Shown in pieces: positions 43,006 through 51,278 of a stretch of 64,000 nucleotides of DNA. Source of the DNA: Pseudotabrizicola sp. (GTDB taxonomy: Bacteria > Pseudomonadota > Alphaproteobacteria > Rhodobacterales > Rhodobacteraceae); assembly GCF_030656345.1 (NCBI RefSeq), contig NZ_JAUSNR010000026.1, forward strand, positions 248,001 to 312,000. Reading direction: 5' to 3'. How positions within the stretch are numbered: position 1 is the stretch's first letter; every line of letters begins with the position of its first letter. The notes under the pieces were generated by a model that made no database searches, was not told where the DNA came from, and saw only the letters and a list, made by a program, of their open reading frames with translations. The position numbers and the translations under genes were made by a program.

Positions 43006-43704
43006 ATGCAGATCATCTGGCTTGGCCATTCCGGTTTCCGGATCGAGATTGAAAACGCGGTCCTGCTGATCGACCCATGGCTTGACGGCAACCCGATGTT
43101 TCCCGCCGACCGCCGCGCCGACGCACTGGCGGGCGTGACCCATATTTTTCTGACCCATGGCCATGGCGACCATGCGTCCGGTGCGGTGGCCATCGCACAG
43201 GAAACCGGGGCCCCGATTGCCGCAATTCACGAGCTGGCCGAATACCTCAAGCGTGAAGGCGCGCCAGAGGTGACCGGCTTTGGCAAGGGCGGGACAATTG
43301 ATGCAGGCGGTGCCAAGGTGACGATGGTCAACGCAACGCATTCCTCCAGCGTCGACTTTGCGGGCGGCAATCCCATTCCCGCCGGGTCGGAGGCCGGGTT
43401 TATGATCGCCGGTGAAGGTCAGGTGATCTATGTTTCGGGCGATACCGACATCATGGCCGATATGGACTGGATGGCCGATTACCACAAACCCACCATCGGC
43501 ATCCTGTCCTGCGGCGGGCATTACACAATGGACATGGCCCGCGCCGCCTATGCCGCGCGGCGGTATTTCAACTTCAACACCGTGATCCCCTGCCATTACA
43601 AAACTTTCGGCCTGCTGGCGCAGGACGCGTCCGAGCTGAAGGCCGGCCTGCCCGCCGGCACCACCCTGATCGAGCCGCAGGTGATGCACCCGATCCGGTT
43701 CTGA
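43006..43704 (+). CDS. Metal-dependent hydrolase, metallo-beta-lactamase fold (UPF0173 type)
   Basis: A 232-residue MBL-fold protein with LTHGHGDHASG (HxHxDH metal site), a second His in NATHSSS, Asp in YVSGDTDIM and the last His in IPCHYKTF. It matches the UPF0173 family of unknown substrate. AAGGAAGACACCC precedes the ATG at 43006. It is divergent from gatC and convergent with the tRNA deaminase. Confidence 0.9.
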   Translation: MQIIWLGHSGFRIEIENAVLLIDPWLDGNPMFPADRRADALAGVTHIFLTHGHGDHASGAVAIAQETGAPIAAIHELAEYLKREGAPEVTGFGKGGTIDAGGAKVTMVNATHSSSVDFAGGNPIPAGSEAGFMIAGEGQVIYVSGDTDIMADMDWMADYHKPTIGILSCGGHYTMDMARAAYAARRYFNFNTVIPCHYKTFGLLAQDASELKAGLPAGTTLIEPQVMHPIRF

Positions 43705-43712
43705 CCCTTCCC

Positions 43713-43738
43713 GCAGGCCCGTCACCAGACGGGCCTGC
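43713..43738. terminator. Hairpin between convergent genes
   Basis: GCAGGCCCGT (43713-43722), loop CACCAG, ACGGGCCTGC (43729-43738). A perfect 10-bp stem without a T run; a bidirectional transcript end is likely. Confidence 0.6.
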
Positions 43739-43798
43739 CCGGTCCCGGGCACCCTCAAATGTTAAGAAACCCCTGACAACGGGCAAAACGGCGGGAAC

Positions 43799-44263
43799 CT
43801 AGCCCCGCCGCCCCGCAAAGAACGCCCGCAAAAGCGCCTCCGCCTCCCCCGCCCCGATCCCATCATAAACCTCTGGCACATGGTGGCACTGCGGGTGCGC
43901 AAACACCCGCGCCCCCACCGCCACGCCGCCGCTTTTCGGGTCCGACGCCCCATAATACAACCGCCCCACCCGGGCCGCCGAGATCGCGGCGGCACACATC
44001 GGGCAGGGTTCTAGCGTCACGTACAGATCATACCCCAGCAGCCGTTCCGACCTCGCCAGACGGCACGCTTCACGGATCACCAGCACCTCGGCATGGGCCG
44101 TCGGGTCACTCAGTTCCCGCGTCCGGTTCCCCGCCCGCGCCACGATCCTGCCGCCGGGTGACACCAGCACCGCCCCCACCGGAACCTCACCGCGCAAGCC
44201 CGCCGCCCGCGCCTCCTCCAGCGCCTCTTCCATAAAGGAGGTAAACCCGCGTTGCTCTTTCAT
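43799..44263 (-). CDS. tadA: tRNA-specific adenosine deaminase
   Basis: Deaminates A34 to inosine in tRNA-Arg(ACG). In 154 residues it has the zinc site HAE (57-59) and PCPMC with Cys87 and Cys90, the N-terminal VPVGAVLV and the C-terminal YGASDPKSGG. This tadA is unrelated to the Tad pilus ATPase despite the shared symbol. The start at 44263 is chosen for length; ATG 44233 would remove the first helix residues. It is divergent from the pseudouridine synthase gene. Confidence 0.93.
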   Translation of the reverse strand: MKEQRGFTSFMEEALEEARAAGLRGEVPVGAVLVSPGGRIVARAGNRTRELSDPTAHAEVLVIREACRLARSERLLGYDLYVTLEPCPMCAAAISAARVGRLYYGASDPKSGGVAVGARVFAHPQCHHVPEVYDGIGAGEAEALLRAFFAGRRG

Positions 44264-44270
44264 CGTGGCT

Positions 44271-44347
44271 CAAATACTCTCAGGCTCAGCCAATCGGGTT
44301 CGCCATTGGTCCAAAAGACCAATTGGCCTGGGGGGCAGACAGCCCCC
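44271..44347 (+). repeat. Intergenic repeat with AAATACTCT core and two hairpins
   Basis: The core AAATACTCT at 44272-44280 is followed by ATTGGTC (44305-44311), CAAAA, GACCAAT (44317-44323) and by GGGGGC (44331-44336), AGACA, GCCCCC (44342-44347). It lies between the divergent tRNA deaminase and pseudouridine synthase genes, in the same chromosomal orientation as the other copies. Confidence 0.6.
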
Positions 44348-44380
44348 GGGGCCGGCCACCCGGTGCCAAGGATGACAGTC

Positions 44381-45655
44381 ATGACCGCAAATGAAAAGCC
44401 ACCCCGCCCGAAGGCCGCGCCCAAAGCCGCCTCACCGGAAGGCGAGCGCATCGCCAAGGTCCTGTCCCGCGCTGGTATCTCGTCACGGCGTGAAGCCGAG
44501 CGGCTGATCGAGGCAGGCGAGGTCACCGTCAACGGCAAGGTCATCTCTTCCCCCGCCCTGAACGTCACCGCCGCTGACCGGATCAGCGTGTCCGGCCAGC
44601 ATGTCGGCGCGCCCGAACCCGCGCGGCTGTGGCTGTATTACAAGCCCGAAGGTCTGGTGACCTCTGCTTCCGATGAAAAGGGCCGCGACACCGTGTTCGA
44701 CAACCTGCCCGAAGACATGCCCCGTGTGATGTCGATCGGCAGGCTCGACCTGAACTCCGAAGGTCTGTTGCTGTTGACCAACGACGGCGCGCTGAAACGC
44801 CAGCTGGAACTGCCCTCCACCGGCTGGCTGCGCAAGTACCGGGTGCGGGTCAAGGGCAACCCGACCGAACCGGAAATCGAGCCGCTGCGCAAAGGCATCA
44901 CCGTCGAGGGCGAGCGTTTTCAGCCGATGGAGGTCAAGATCGACCGGCATCAGGGTGCCAATGCCTGGCTGACCATCGGGTTGCGCGAAGGCAAGAACCG
45001 CGAGATCCGCCGCGCCATGTTCGCCATCGGCCTGACCGTGAACCGGCTGATCCGCATCAGTTACGGCCCGTTCCGCCTGAACGAGATGGAGCCGGGCGAT
45101 GTCGAGGAAATCAAGGCCCGCGTCCTGCGTGACCAGCTGGGCGCGCTGATCTCCGGCCAGATCGAAGACGCCACCGACATTCCGACCAAGGTGAAATCCC
45201 GCGTCCGCACCACCAGCCGCACCGCAGGCGATGACGACCGCCCGGCGCGCGGCACCGGCCCGCGCCCCGCCCGCGCCACGCCCGGCGACAGACCTCTGCG
45301 CAGCGCGGCCACCCCCGCGCGCGACGAAGCCCCAAAGCCCGGCCGGACCACCACCGGCAGACAGCCCCGCGCCAGCGTCGCAGCAAAGGGCCCCGGCACC
45401 GTCACCTCGACCCGGGGCCGCAAAGCCCTGGGCCAACTCGCCGACAGCTGGGGCACGGCCACCAAACCCGCCGCCAAACCCGCCCCGAAGCCTGAGGCCA
45501 AATCCACCCGCCGCCCCGCCCCCCTGCAGATCGAAGGCGACACCGCCGCGCCAAGGCCGCGCAGCCGCACCAAGACCGCGGCCAAGCCCAGCACCCGCAA
45601 CGCAGGCCCCGCAGCACCCCGCAGCGGCAGCCCCAAACCGCCGCGCCGGAAATGA
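44381..45655 (+). CDS. rluB: rRNA large-subunit pseudouridine synthase B family (RluB/RsuA type) with long basic tail
   Basis: Isomerises uridine in rRNA. An S4 RNA-binding domain (RIAKVLSRAGISSRREAERLIEAGEVTVNGKV) precedes the RsuA/RluB catalytic domain with the catalytic Asp in GRLDLNSEGLLLLTNDG, LREGKNREIRRAMFAIG and VNRLIRISYGPF. After about residue 285 comes a tail of some 140 residues made of Arg, Pro, Ala, Lys and Thr, probably disordered and RNA-binding. ATG at 44381 has AAGGA 8 nt upstream; ATG 44372 is in frame but less well placed. Confidence 0.88.
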   Translation: MTANEKPPRPKAAPKAASPEGERIAKVLSRAGISSRREAERLIEAGEVTVNGKVISSPALNVTAADRISVSGQHVGAPEPARLWLYYKPEGLVTSASDEKGRDTVFDNLPEDMPRVMSIGRLDLNSEGLLLLTNDGALKRQLELPSTGWLRKYRVRVKGNPTEPEIEPLRKGITVEGERFQPMEVKIDRHQGANAWLTIGLREGKNREIRRAMFAIGLTVNRLIRISYGPFRLNEMEPGDVEEIKARVLRDQLGALISGQIEDATDIPTKVKSRVRTTSRTAGDDDRPARGTGPRPARATPGDRPLRSAATPARDEAPKPGRTTTGRQPRASVAAKGPGTVTSTRGRKALGQLADSWGTATKPAAKPAPKPEAKSTRRPAPLQIEGDTAAPRPRSRTKTAAKPSTRNAGPAAPRSGSPKPPRRK

Positions 45656-45738
45656 CCCTTGGCGGCGGGTGGCGGCGGGGGACTGCCTTCCACAGCCTGC
45701 TGCCCGCGTCACCACTGGCAAGCGATTGGCGCTTGGCC

Positions 45739-45744
45739 TATACT
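45739..45744 (+). promoter_or_regulatory. Possible -10 box for the microprotein-XpaC operon
   Basis: TATACT (one base from TATAAT) stands 52 bp before the microprotein ATG. A -35 candidate 17 bp upstream (TGGCAA) is poor, so this is tentative. Confidence 0.3.
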
Positions 45745-45796
45745 AGGCAAACAGGCCCGTCCGTCGCCGTGCCGCTGCCGCCAGAATGAGGCTGAA

Positions 45797-45880
45797 ATGT
45801 CCGGAAACGGGATGCAAACCCTGTCTTTCATCCTGCTGATCGGCCTTGTCGGCTATGTCGCTTTTGGCGGGGGGCTGTAG
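45797..45880 (+). CDS. 27-residue single-span membrane microprotein
   Basis: MSGNGMQTLSFILLIGLVGY starts a 27-codon frame that is almost entirely one membrane helix and ends FGGGL. The ATG at 45797 has GAGG upstream, and the stop TAG is immediately followed by the ATG of the XpaC-family gene (TAGATG), so it would be translationally coupled. No family is recognised. It could be a real membrane microprotein of the stress cluster or only a leader peptide. Confidence 0.5.
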   Translation: MSGNGMQTLSFILLIGLVGYVAFGGGL

Positions 45881-46759
45881 ATGGCGCAGCGATTTGGCGG
45901 CAGGTTCAGTCCGGGGGCATCACCTGATGCCAAGGGCACCCAGCCACCGGCCCACCCCTTCGATGGCAAACAACCGCTCAAAGGCGCAGGCCGAGCGCGG
46001 TTTCTGGGGATCGCGGCGCTGTTGTTCCTGCCCGCCGCCTTTACCGGCACCCCGCGCGCGCTGCTGTTCGGGCTGGCGGCCACCGGCCTTATGCTCGCCG
46101 CCGCCTTTCTGACGCGAGAGGGGCTGAAGGCCCATGCCGCCTTTGACGCGCGCAAGATCGCGCGCCGCCCGGCCTTTCCGCGCAAGATCTTCGGCTCGGT
46201 GCTGACCGGGGCCGCTCTGGTGGCAGGCGGGTTGATGAGCCATGATGCCCTGCTGTATCCGCTGCTGTTCGGTTTTGCCGGGGCGGCGCTGCATTTCAAC
46301 ACCTTCGGCCCCGATCCGATGCGCGACAAAGGCAGTGAGGGGATGGATACCTTTCAGACCGACCGCGTCGCCCGCGCCGTGGATGAGGCGGAAAAGCATC
46401 TGACCGCCATGCGCGACGCCATCCTGCGCGCGGGTGACCGCCAGCTGGAGATGCGGGTCGACCGCTTCACCGCCGCCGCGCGCCAGCTGTTCCGCACGGT
46501 CGAGGATGACCCACGCGATCTGACCGCTGCCCGCAAGTACCTGTCGGTCTATCTGATGGGGGCGCGTGATGCGACAGTCAAGTTTACCGACCTTTATGCC
46601 CGCACCCGTGACGCGCAGGCGCGCAGCGATTATCTGGCGCTGCTGGATGATCTGGAAACCACCTTTGCCGACCGTTCGCGCCGCCTGCTGACCGACAACC
46701 GCAGCGATCTGGATGTCGAGATTTCCGTGCTGCGCGACCGGCTTAAAACCGAAGCATAA
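45881..46759 (+). CDS. XpaC-family protein (5-bromo-4-chloroindolyl phosphate hydrolysis protein)
   Basis: A 292-residue protein with two pairs of hydrophobic helices near residues 40-85 and 105-135 (FLGIAALLFLPAAFTG, LLFGLAATGLMLAAAFL, VLTGAALVAGGLM). A C-terminal helical XpaC domain follows (VARAVDEAEKHLTAMRDAILRAGDRQLEMRVDRFTAAARQLFRTVEDDPRDLTAARKYLSVYL). In B. subtilis xpaC precedes the telA homologue yaaN; the same pairing is seen here 47 bp apart. The historical name reflects a phenotype, not a proven enzyme. Confidence 0.85.
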   Translation: MAQRFGGRFSPGASPDAKGTQPPAHPFDGKQPLKGAGRARFLGIAALLFLPAAFTGTPRALLFGLAATGLMLAAAFLTREGLKAHAAFDARKIARRPAFPRKIFGSVLTGAALVAGGLMSHDALLYPLLFGFAGAALHFNTFGPDPMRDKGSEGMDTFQTDRVARAVDEAEKHLTAMRDAILRAGDRQLEMRVDRFTAAARQLFRTVEDDPRDLTAARKYLSVYLMGARDATVKFTDLYARTRDAQARSDYLALLDDLETTFADRSRRLLTDNRSDLDVEISVLRDRLKTEA

Positions 46760-46806
46760 CAGACCAGCCCAAACCCATTGACCGACACCCCATTGAGAGT
46801 AGCGCC

Positions 46807-47979
46807 ATGAAAACCACCACCCGCGAACAGGCTGCACAGACCCTGACCCAGATCGAAGAAGTCACCGCTGTCGTTCTGCCCGAACCGGGAACAGAGATCG
46901 TGCCGCTGACGGGTGCCACCGGCGAGAAAGCCACGCTGATCCGCAGCCGCATGGCAGAGCTGGAGATGGACAACACCCAGTCGATCATCTCTTTCGGGTC
47001 AAAGGCGCAGGCGGAATTGCAGGTGATTTCGCAGGAAATGCTGGCCGATGTGAGGAACAAGGATGCCGGCCCCGCGGGCGACTCCTTACGCCAGATCGTG
47101 TCCACCATCCGGGGGTTCGGGGCCGAAGAGCTGGACCTGCGCCGCGACCGCAGCTGGTGGGAAAAACTGATCGGCCGGGCCGCACCCTTTAGCAAATTCG
47201 TCTCGCGCTATGAAACCGTGCAGGGCCAGATCGACAAGGTCACCGAAGACCTTTTGCGCCATGAACACACGCTGCTGAAAGACATCCGCTCGCTGGATGT
47301 GCTCTATGAAAAAACCCTGAACTTCTACGACGAACTCGCGCTCTATATCGCGGCGGGTGAGGCGAAGATGGCCGATCTGGACGCCACCACCATCCCGGCG
47401 AAAGAGGCAGAGGTGGCCGCAGCACCAGAAGATGATAAGGTGAAAATGGCGCAGGAACTGCGCGACCTGCGTGCCGCGCGCGACGATCTGGAGCGCCGGG
47501 TGCATGATCTGAAGCTGACCCGTCAGGTCACCATGCAATCGCTGCCCTCGATCCGGCTGGTGCAGGAAAACGACAAAAGCCTCGTCACCAAGATCAACTC
47601 GACATTGGTGAACACAGTGCCGCTGTGGGAAACCCAGCTGGCACAGGCCGTTACCATCCAACGCTCACGCGAGGCGGCCGATGCGGTGCGCGGGGCGAAT
47701 GATCTGACCAACGAGTTGCTGACCAAAAACGCGGACAACCTGCGCGAAACCAACCGCGTCGTGCGTGAGGAAATGGAGCGGGGCGTGTTCGACATCGCCT
47801 CGGTCAAGCAGGCCAATGACCAGCTGATCGCCACCATCAACGACAGTCTGCAGATCGCCGATGAAGGCAAGGCCCGCCGCGCCACCGCCGAAGCCGAGCT
47901 GCAGAAGATGGAGGCTGAGCTGCGCGACACGCTGTCTGCGGCCACCGCGCGCCGCCCTGCCCCGCCGTCCAAAGGATAA
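46807..47979 (+). CDS. telA: TelA family toxic-anion resistance protein
   Basis: A 390-residue, mostly coiled-coil cytoplasmic protein of the TelA/YaaN family, linked to tellurite and cell-envelope stress tolerance. Landmarks are SFGSKAQAELQVISQEMLADVRNKDAGPAGDSLRQIV, KFVSRYETVQGQIDKVTEDLLRHEHTLLKDI and the long C-terminal helix with TTLVNTVPLWETQLAQAVTIQRSREAADAVRGANDLTNELLTKNA. It lies between the XpaC gene and a DUF2927 lipoprotein gene 10 bp downstream, clearly one operon. Confidence 0.92.
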   Translation: MKTTTREQAAQTLTQIEEVTAVVLPEPGTEIVPLTGATGEKATLIRSRMAELEMDNTQSIISFGSKAQAELQVISQEMLADVRNKDAGPAGDSLRQIVSTIRGFGAEELDLRRDRSWWEKLIGRAAPFSKFVSRYETVQGQIDKVTEDLLRHEHTLLKDIRSLDVLYEKTLNFYDELALYIAAGEAKMADLDATTIPAKEAEVAAAPEDDKVKMAQELRDLRAARDDLERRVHDLKLTRQVTMQSLPSIRLVQENDKSLVTKINSTLVNTVPLWETQLAQAVTIQRSREAADAVRGANDLTNELLTKNADNLRETNRVVREEMERGVFDIASVKQANDQLIATINDSLQIADEGKARRATAEAELQKMEAELRDTLSAATARRPAPPSKG

Positions 47980-47989
47980 GCCTGACCAA

Positions 47990-48946
47990 ATGCGCGTTTC
48001 CGCTGTTTTCCGTAGTACTGTGTCCGCCTTGTGCGGTCTTGCGCTTGTGGGCTGCGTGGCCAGTCCGCAAGCTCCGCGCACCTCCCCCGACGCCCCGAAC
48101 CGCCCCACGGCGGCGGTGATGGTGCCGCAGACGCCACCCTCTGCCGCCAGTATGGCCGTGCGCCAGCATTTCGCGCGGGTGCAGGCTGACCTTCTGGCGA
48201 ACGGGCTGCTGCGCACCGATGGTGGCGGGCGCGACACGCCCTTTACCGACCGGATGCTGGCGGAAAACTTCATCCGCATTGCGCTGTACGATGAATATGC
48301 GCGCGGCAGTGCAGGCCCCATCCAGCGCCAGACCGCCAGCCGGCTGCGCCGCTGGGAAACCCCGGTGCGGGTGGGCCTGCGCTTTGGGGCCTCGGTCAGC
48401 CCCAGCGCCCGCGCGACTGACACCGCGCGGGTCCGGTCCTACCTTGCCCGGCTCAGCCGTCTGACCGGCCACCCGATCGCCCTGAACGATTCGGCCCCGA
48501 ACTTCTACGTCTACATCGTGAACGAGGATGAACGCCGCGCGCTTGGCCCGGTCGCCGCCGCTGCCCTGCCCGGCCTGTCGGCGGGTGAGCTCGCGGGCAT
48601 CACCAACATGCCGATTTCAACCTACTGTCTGGTCTACGCGATGTCGGAAGGCAGTTCCGGCCGCTACAGCCGCGCCTTTGCGGTGATCCGGGCCGAACAT
48701 CCCGACCTGTTGCGCCTGTCGTGCATGCATGAAGAAATCGCGCAGGCGATGGGCCTTGCCAATGACAGCCCGCGCGCGCGCCCGTCGATCTTCAACGACG
48801 ACGAGGAATTCGCCCTGCTGACCGTGCAGGACGAGCTGATGCTGCGCATGCTCTACAACCCTGCCCTGCGCCCCGGCATGACCGAGGCCGAGGCGCGGCC
48901 CATCGTCGAATCCCTTGCGCGCGCCCTTTTGGGTGGCGAAAGTTGA
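47990..48946 (+). CDS. DUF2927 lipoprotein
   Basis: A 318-residue exported protein with signal peptide and lipobox (LALVGC). The DUF2927 domain covers most of the rest: TPFTDRMLAENFIRIALYDEY, RRWETPVRVGLRFG, and the C-terminal LSCMHEEIAQAMGLANDSPRARPSIFNDDEEFALLTVQDELMLRMLYNP. The HEEIAQ segment resembles a metalloprotease HExxx site, but this is only suggestive. ATG at 47990 is 10 bp after telA. It supplies the envelope-facing member of the cluster. Confidence 0.85.
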   Translation: MRVSAVFRSTVSALCGLALVGCVASPQAPRTSPDAPNRPTAAVMVPQTPPSAASMAVRQHFARVQADLLANGLLRTDGGGRDTPFTDRMLAENFIRIALYDEYARGSAGPIQRQTASRLRRWETPVRVGLRFGASVSPSARATDTARVRSYLARLSRLTGHPIALNDSAPNFYVYIVNEDERRALGPVAAAALPGLSAGELAGITNMPISTYCLVYAMSEGSSGRYSRAFAVIRAEHPDLLRLSCMHEEIAQAMGLANDSPRARPSIFNDDEEFALLTVQDELMLRMLYNPALRPGMTEAEARPIVESLARALLGGES

Positions 48947-48991
48947 CGTCACACGCGCGCTGAACATCCCTCAGACCAACGGAGACGAGCC

Positions 48992-50098
48992 ATGGTATTT
49001 GACTTTCTGAAAGGCGAATTCATCGACGTCATTTCCTGGCTCGATGACACCCGCGATACGATGGTCTGGCGGTTCGAACGCCGGGGGCAGGCGATCAAAT
49101 ACGGGGCCAAGCTGACGGTGCGCGAAGGCCAGGCGGCGGTGTTCGTGCATGAAGGCCAGATTGCCGATGTGTTCGGCCCCGGTCTTTACATGTTGGAAAC
49201 CAACAACATGCCGGTGATGACCACCCTGCAGCACTGGGATCACGGCTTCTCCAGCCCGTTCAAGTCCGAGGTGTATTTCATCAACACCACGCGCTTCAAC
49301 GATCAGAAATGGGGCACCAAGAACCCGATCATGACGCGCGACCCCGAATTCGGCCCCGTGCGCCTGCGCGCCTTTGGCACCTATTCGATGCGGGTCAGCG
49401 ATCCGGCCCTGTTCCTGCGTGAAATCGTCGGCACCGACGGGGAATTCACCGCCGATGAAGTGTCGATGCAGATCCGCAATATCATCGTGCAGGAATTCAG
49501 CCAGACCATCGCCTCCTCCGCCATTCCGGTGCTGGACATGGCCGCCAATACCCGCGATCTGGGCAAGATCATCACCACCGCGATCAACCCGCTGGTGGCG
49601 GAATACGGGCTGAGCCTGCCGGAATTCTACATCGAGAACATCAGCCTGCCGCAAGAGGTGGAAAAGGTGCTCGACAAGCGCACCTCGATCGGCATCGCGG
49701 GGGATCTGAACAAATACATGCAGTTCAACGCGGCTGAGGGCATCGCCAACCCGGCCTCGGGCGCGGGCGCGATGATGGGCGCTGGCATGGCTGCAGGCAT
49801 GGGGGCCGCGATGGCGCAGGCCGCCGGGCCATGGGGGGCACCCCCCGCCGCCCCGGCAGCAGCAGCCCCGCCGCCACCGCCGCCGCCTCTGCCTGCTGCC
49901 ACCCTCTGGCATGTCGCCGAAAATGGCGCGACCACAGGCCCGTTCGACGAACCCACCCTTGCCGCGATGGCGGCTTCGGGTCAGCTGTCCGGTGCCAGCA
50001 TGGTCTGGACCACCGGGCAGGATGGCTGGAAACTGGCAACCGACACCCCGCTCAAACGCTTGCTCGACTCCGTCCCGCCCCCACCACCCGGCGCGTGA
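48992..50098 (+). CDS. SPFH-domain protein with C-terminal GYF_2 domain (YdjI-like)
   Basis: A 368-residue protein. The N-terminal SPFH/virion-core-like domain spans about residues 1-250 (RFERRGQAIKYGAKLTVREGQAAVFVHEGQIADVFGPGLY, FGTYSMRVSDPALFLREIVG). A Gly/Ala/Met-rich and poly-Pro linker follows, then a GYF_2 (DUF4339) domain (LWHVAENGATTGPFDEPTLAAMAASGQLSGASMVWTTGQDGWKLA). B. subtilis YdjI, of the same type, recruits PspA and the zinc-ribbon protein YdjG to the membrane. The next gene here is a YdjG-like zinc ribbon, 12 bp away. Confidence 0.88.
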   Translation: MVFDFLKGEFIDVISWLDDTRDTMVWRFERRGQAIKYGAKLTVREGQAAVFVHEGQIADVFGPGLYMLETNNMPVMTTLQHWDHGFSSPFKSEVYFINTTRFNDQKWGTKNPIMTRDPEFGPVRLRAFGTYSMRVSDPALFLREIVGTDGEFTADEVSMQIRNIIVQEFSQTIASSAIPVLDMAANTRDLGKIITTAINPLVAEYGLSLPEFYIENISLPQEVEKVLDKRTSIGIAGDLNKYMQFNAAEGIANPASGAGAMMGAGMAAGMGAAMAQAAGPWGAPPAAPAAAAPPPPPPPLPAATLWHVAENGATTGPFDEPTLAAMAASGQLSGASMVWTTGQDGWKLATDTPLKRLLDSVPPPPPGA

Positions 50099-50110
50099 CA
50101 GGCGCAGATC

Positions 50111-51208
50111 ATGGCTGAACAGGAACACCGCTGGCCCTGCGAAAGCTGTGGCGCAGACCTGCGCTTTTCCCCCGGCGACCTGTCGCTGAAATGCGACCAT
50201 TGCGGCCATGTGCAGGCCCTGCCCGAAGCCCCCCCGGCCCGACAGGCCGCGCTGGACGAACTCGACCTGAACCGGGCGTTGCAAGACGACCTGCCGCCCG
50301 CCGATATGGAAGAGGTGCGGATCACCCCCTGCCCCTCCTGCGGCGCGCAGGTGGAATTCCACGGGGCCGAACACGCCACCGAATGCCCGTTCTGCGCCAC
50401 CCCCGTCGCCATCGGTACCGGCACCCAGCGCCTGATCAAGCCGCAGGCCGTGCTGCCCTTCGCCCTGACCCAACGGCAGGGGCGCGAGGCCATGGTCAGA
50501 TGGCTGGGCAGCCTGTGGTTTGCCCCCGGCGGCCTTGTGGACTACGCCCGCAAGGGCCGCAGCCTTGCGGGCCTCTACGTCCCATACTGGACCTACGACG
50601 CCGCCACCCGCAGCCGCTATTCCGGCGCGCGGGGGGTCTATTACTATGAAACCCGCACCATCACCGTGCAGGTCAACGGCAAGAACGAACGGCGGCAGGA
50701 ACAGGTCCGCAAGACCCGCTGGCACGCCGCCTCAGGCTGGGTCTCGCGCCGGTTTGATGATGTGCTGGTGCTGGCCAGTGCGTCCTTGCCGCGCCGCTAC
50801 ACCGATGCGCTGGCCCCGTGGGATCTGGGCGCGCTGCTGCCCTATTCCGCCGATTACCTCGCCGGGTTCACGTCAGAGGGCTACACCGTCAGCCTTGCCG
50901 ATGGCCAGACCATCGCCCGCGACGTGATGGCCGGGCAGATCGCACAGGACATCCGCCACGATATCGGCGGCGATGAACAGCGGATCGACCAGATCGACAC
51001 CGCCTACAGTGCGGAAACGTTCAAGCATATCCTGCTGCCGATCTGGATGGCCGCCTATAAATACAACGGCAAGACCTACCGCTTTGTCGTCAACGGCCAG
51101 ACCGGCAAGGTACAGGGCGAACGGCCCTATTCTGCATGGAAGATCGCCTTTGCCGTCCTCGCCGCCGCAATCGTGATCGGCGGTATTGCGTATCTCAGCC
51201 AGATGTAG
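50111..51208 (+). CDS. Zinc-ribbon membrane protein (YdjG-like)
   Basis: A 365-residue protein with two N-terminal zinc ribbons (CESCGADL...CDHCGHV and CPSCGAQV...CPFCATPV), a beta-rich middle (LVDYARKGRSLAGLYVPYWTYDA) and one C-terminal membrane helix (WKIAFAVLAAAIVIGGIAYL). Such proteins are often mis-annotated as primosomal protein N' because of the ribbons; no helicase motif is present. By analogy with B. subtilis YdjG it is probably the membrane partner of the SPFH protein encoded just upstream. Confidence 0.85.
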   Translation: MAEQEHRWPCESCGADLRFSPGDLSLKCDHCGHVQALPEAPPARQAALDELDLNRALQDDLPPADMEEVRITPCPSCGAQVEFHGAEHATECPFCATPVAIGTGTQRLIKPQAVLPFALTQRQGREAMVRWLGSLWFAPGGLVDYARKGRSLAGLYVPYWTYDAATRSRYSGARGVYYYETRTITVQVNGKNERRQEQVRKTRWHAASGWVSRRFDDVLVLASASLPRRYTDALAPWDLGALLPYSADYLAGFTSEGYTVSLADGQTIARDVMAGQIAQDIRHDIGGDEQRIDQIDTAYSAETFKHILLPIWMAAYKYNGKTYRFVVNGQTGKVQGERPYSAWKIAFAVLAAAIVIGGIAYLSQM

Positions 51209-51278
51209 CGCCGGGCCGTCTTTCCGACCCGGCCACAATGGTCTAGAATCACATCATAATAAAAAGCAGGGGCAGGTC

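Noticed and set aside
48971..50725. Open frame of 584 codons on the minus strand
   Set aside because: Antisense to the SPFH and zinc-ribbon genes, which have clear domains on the other strand.
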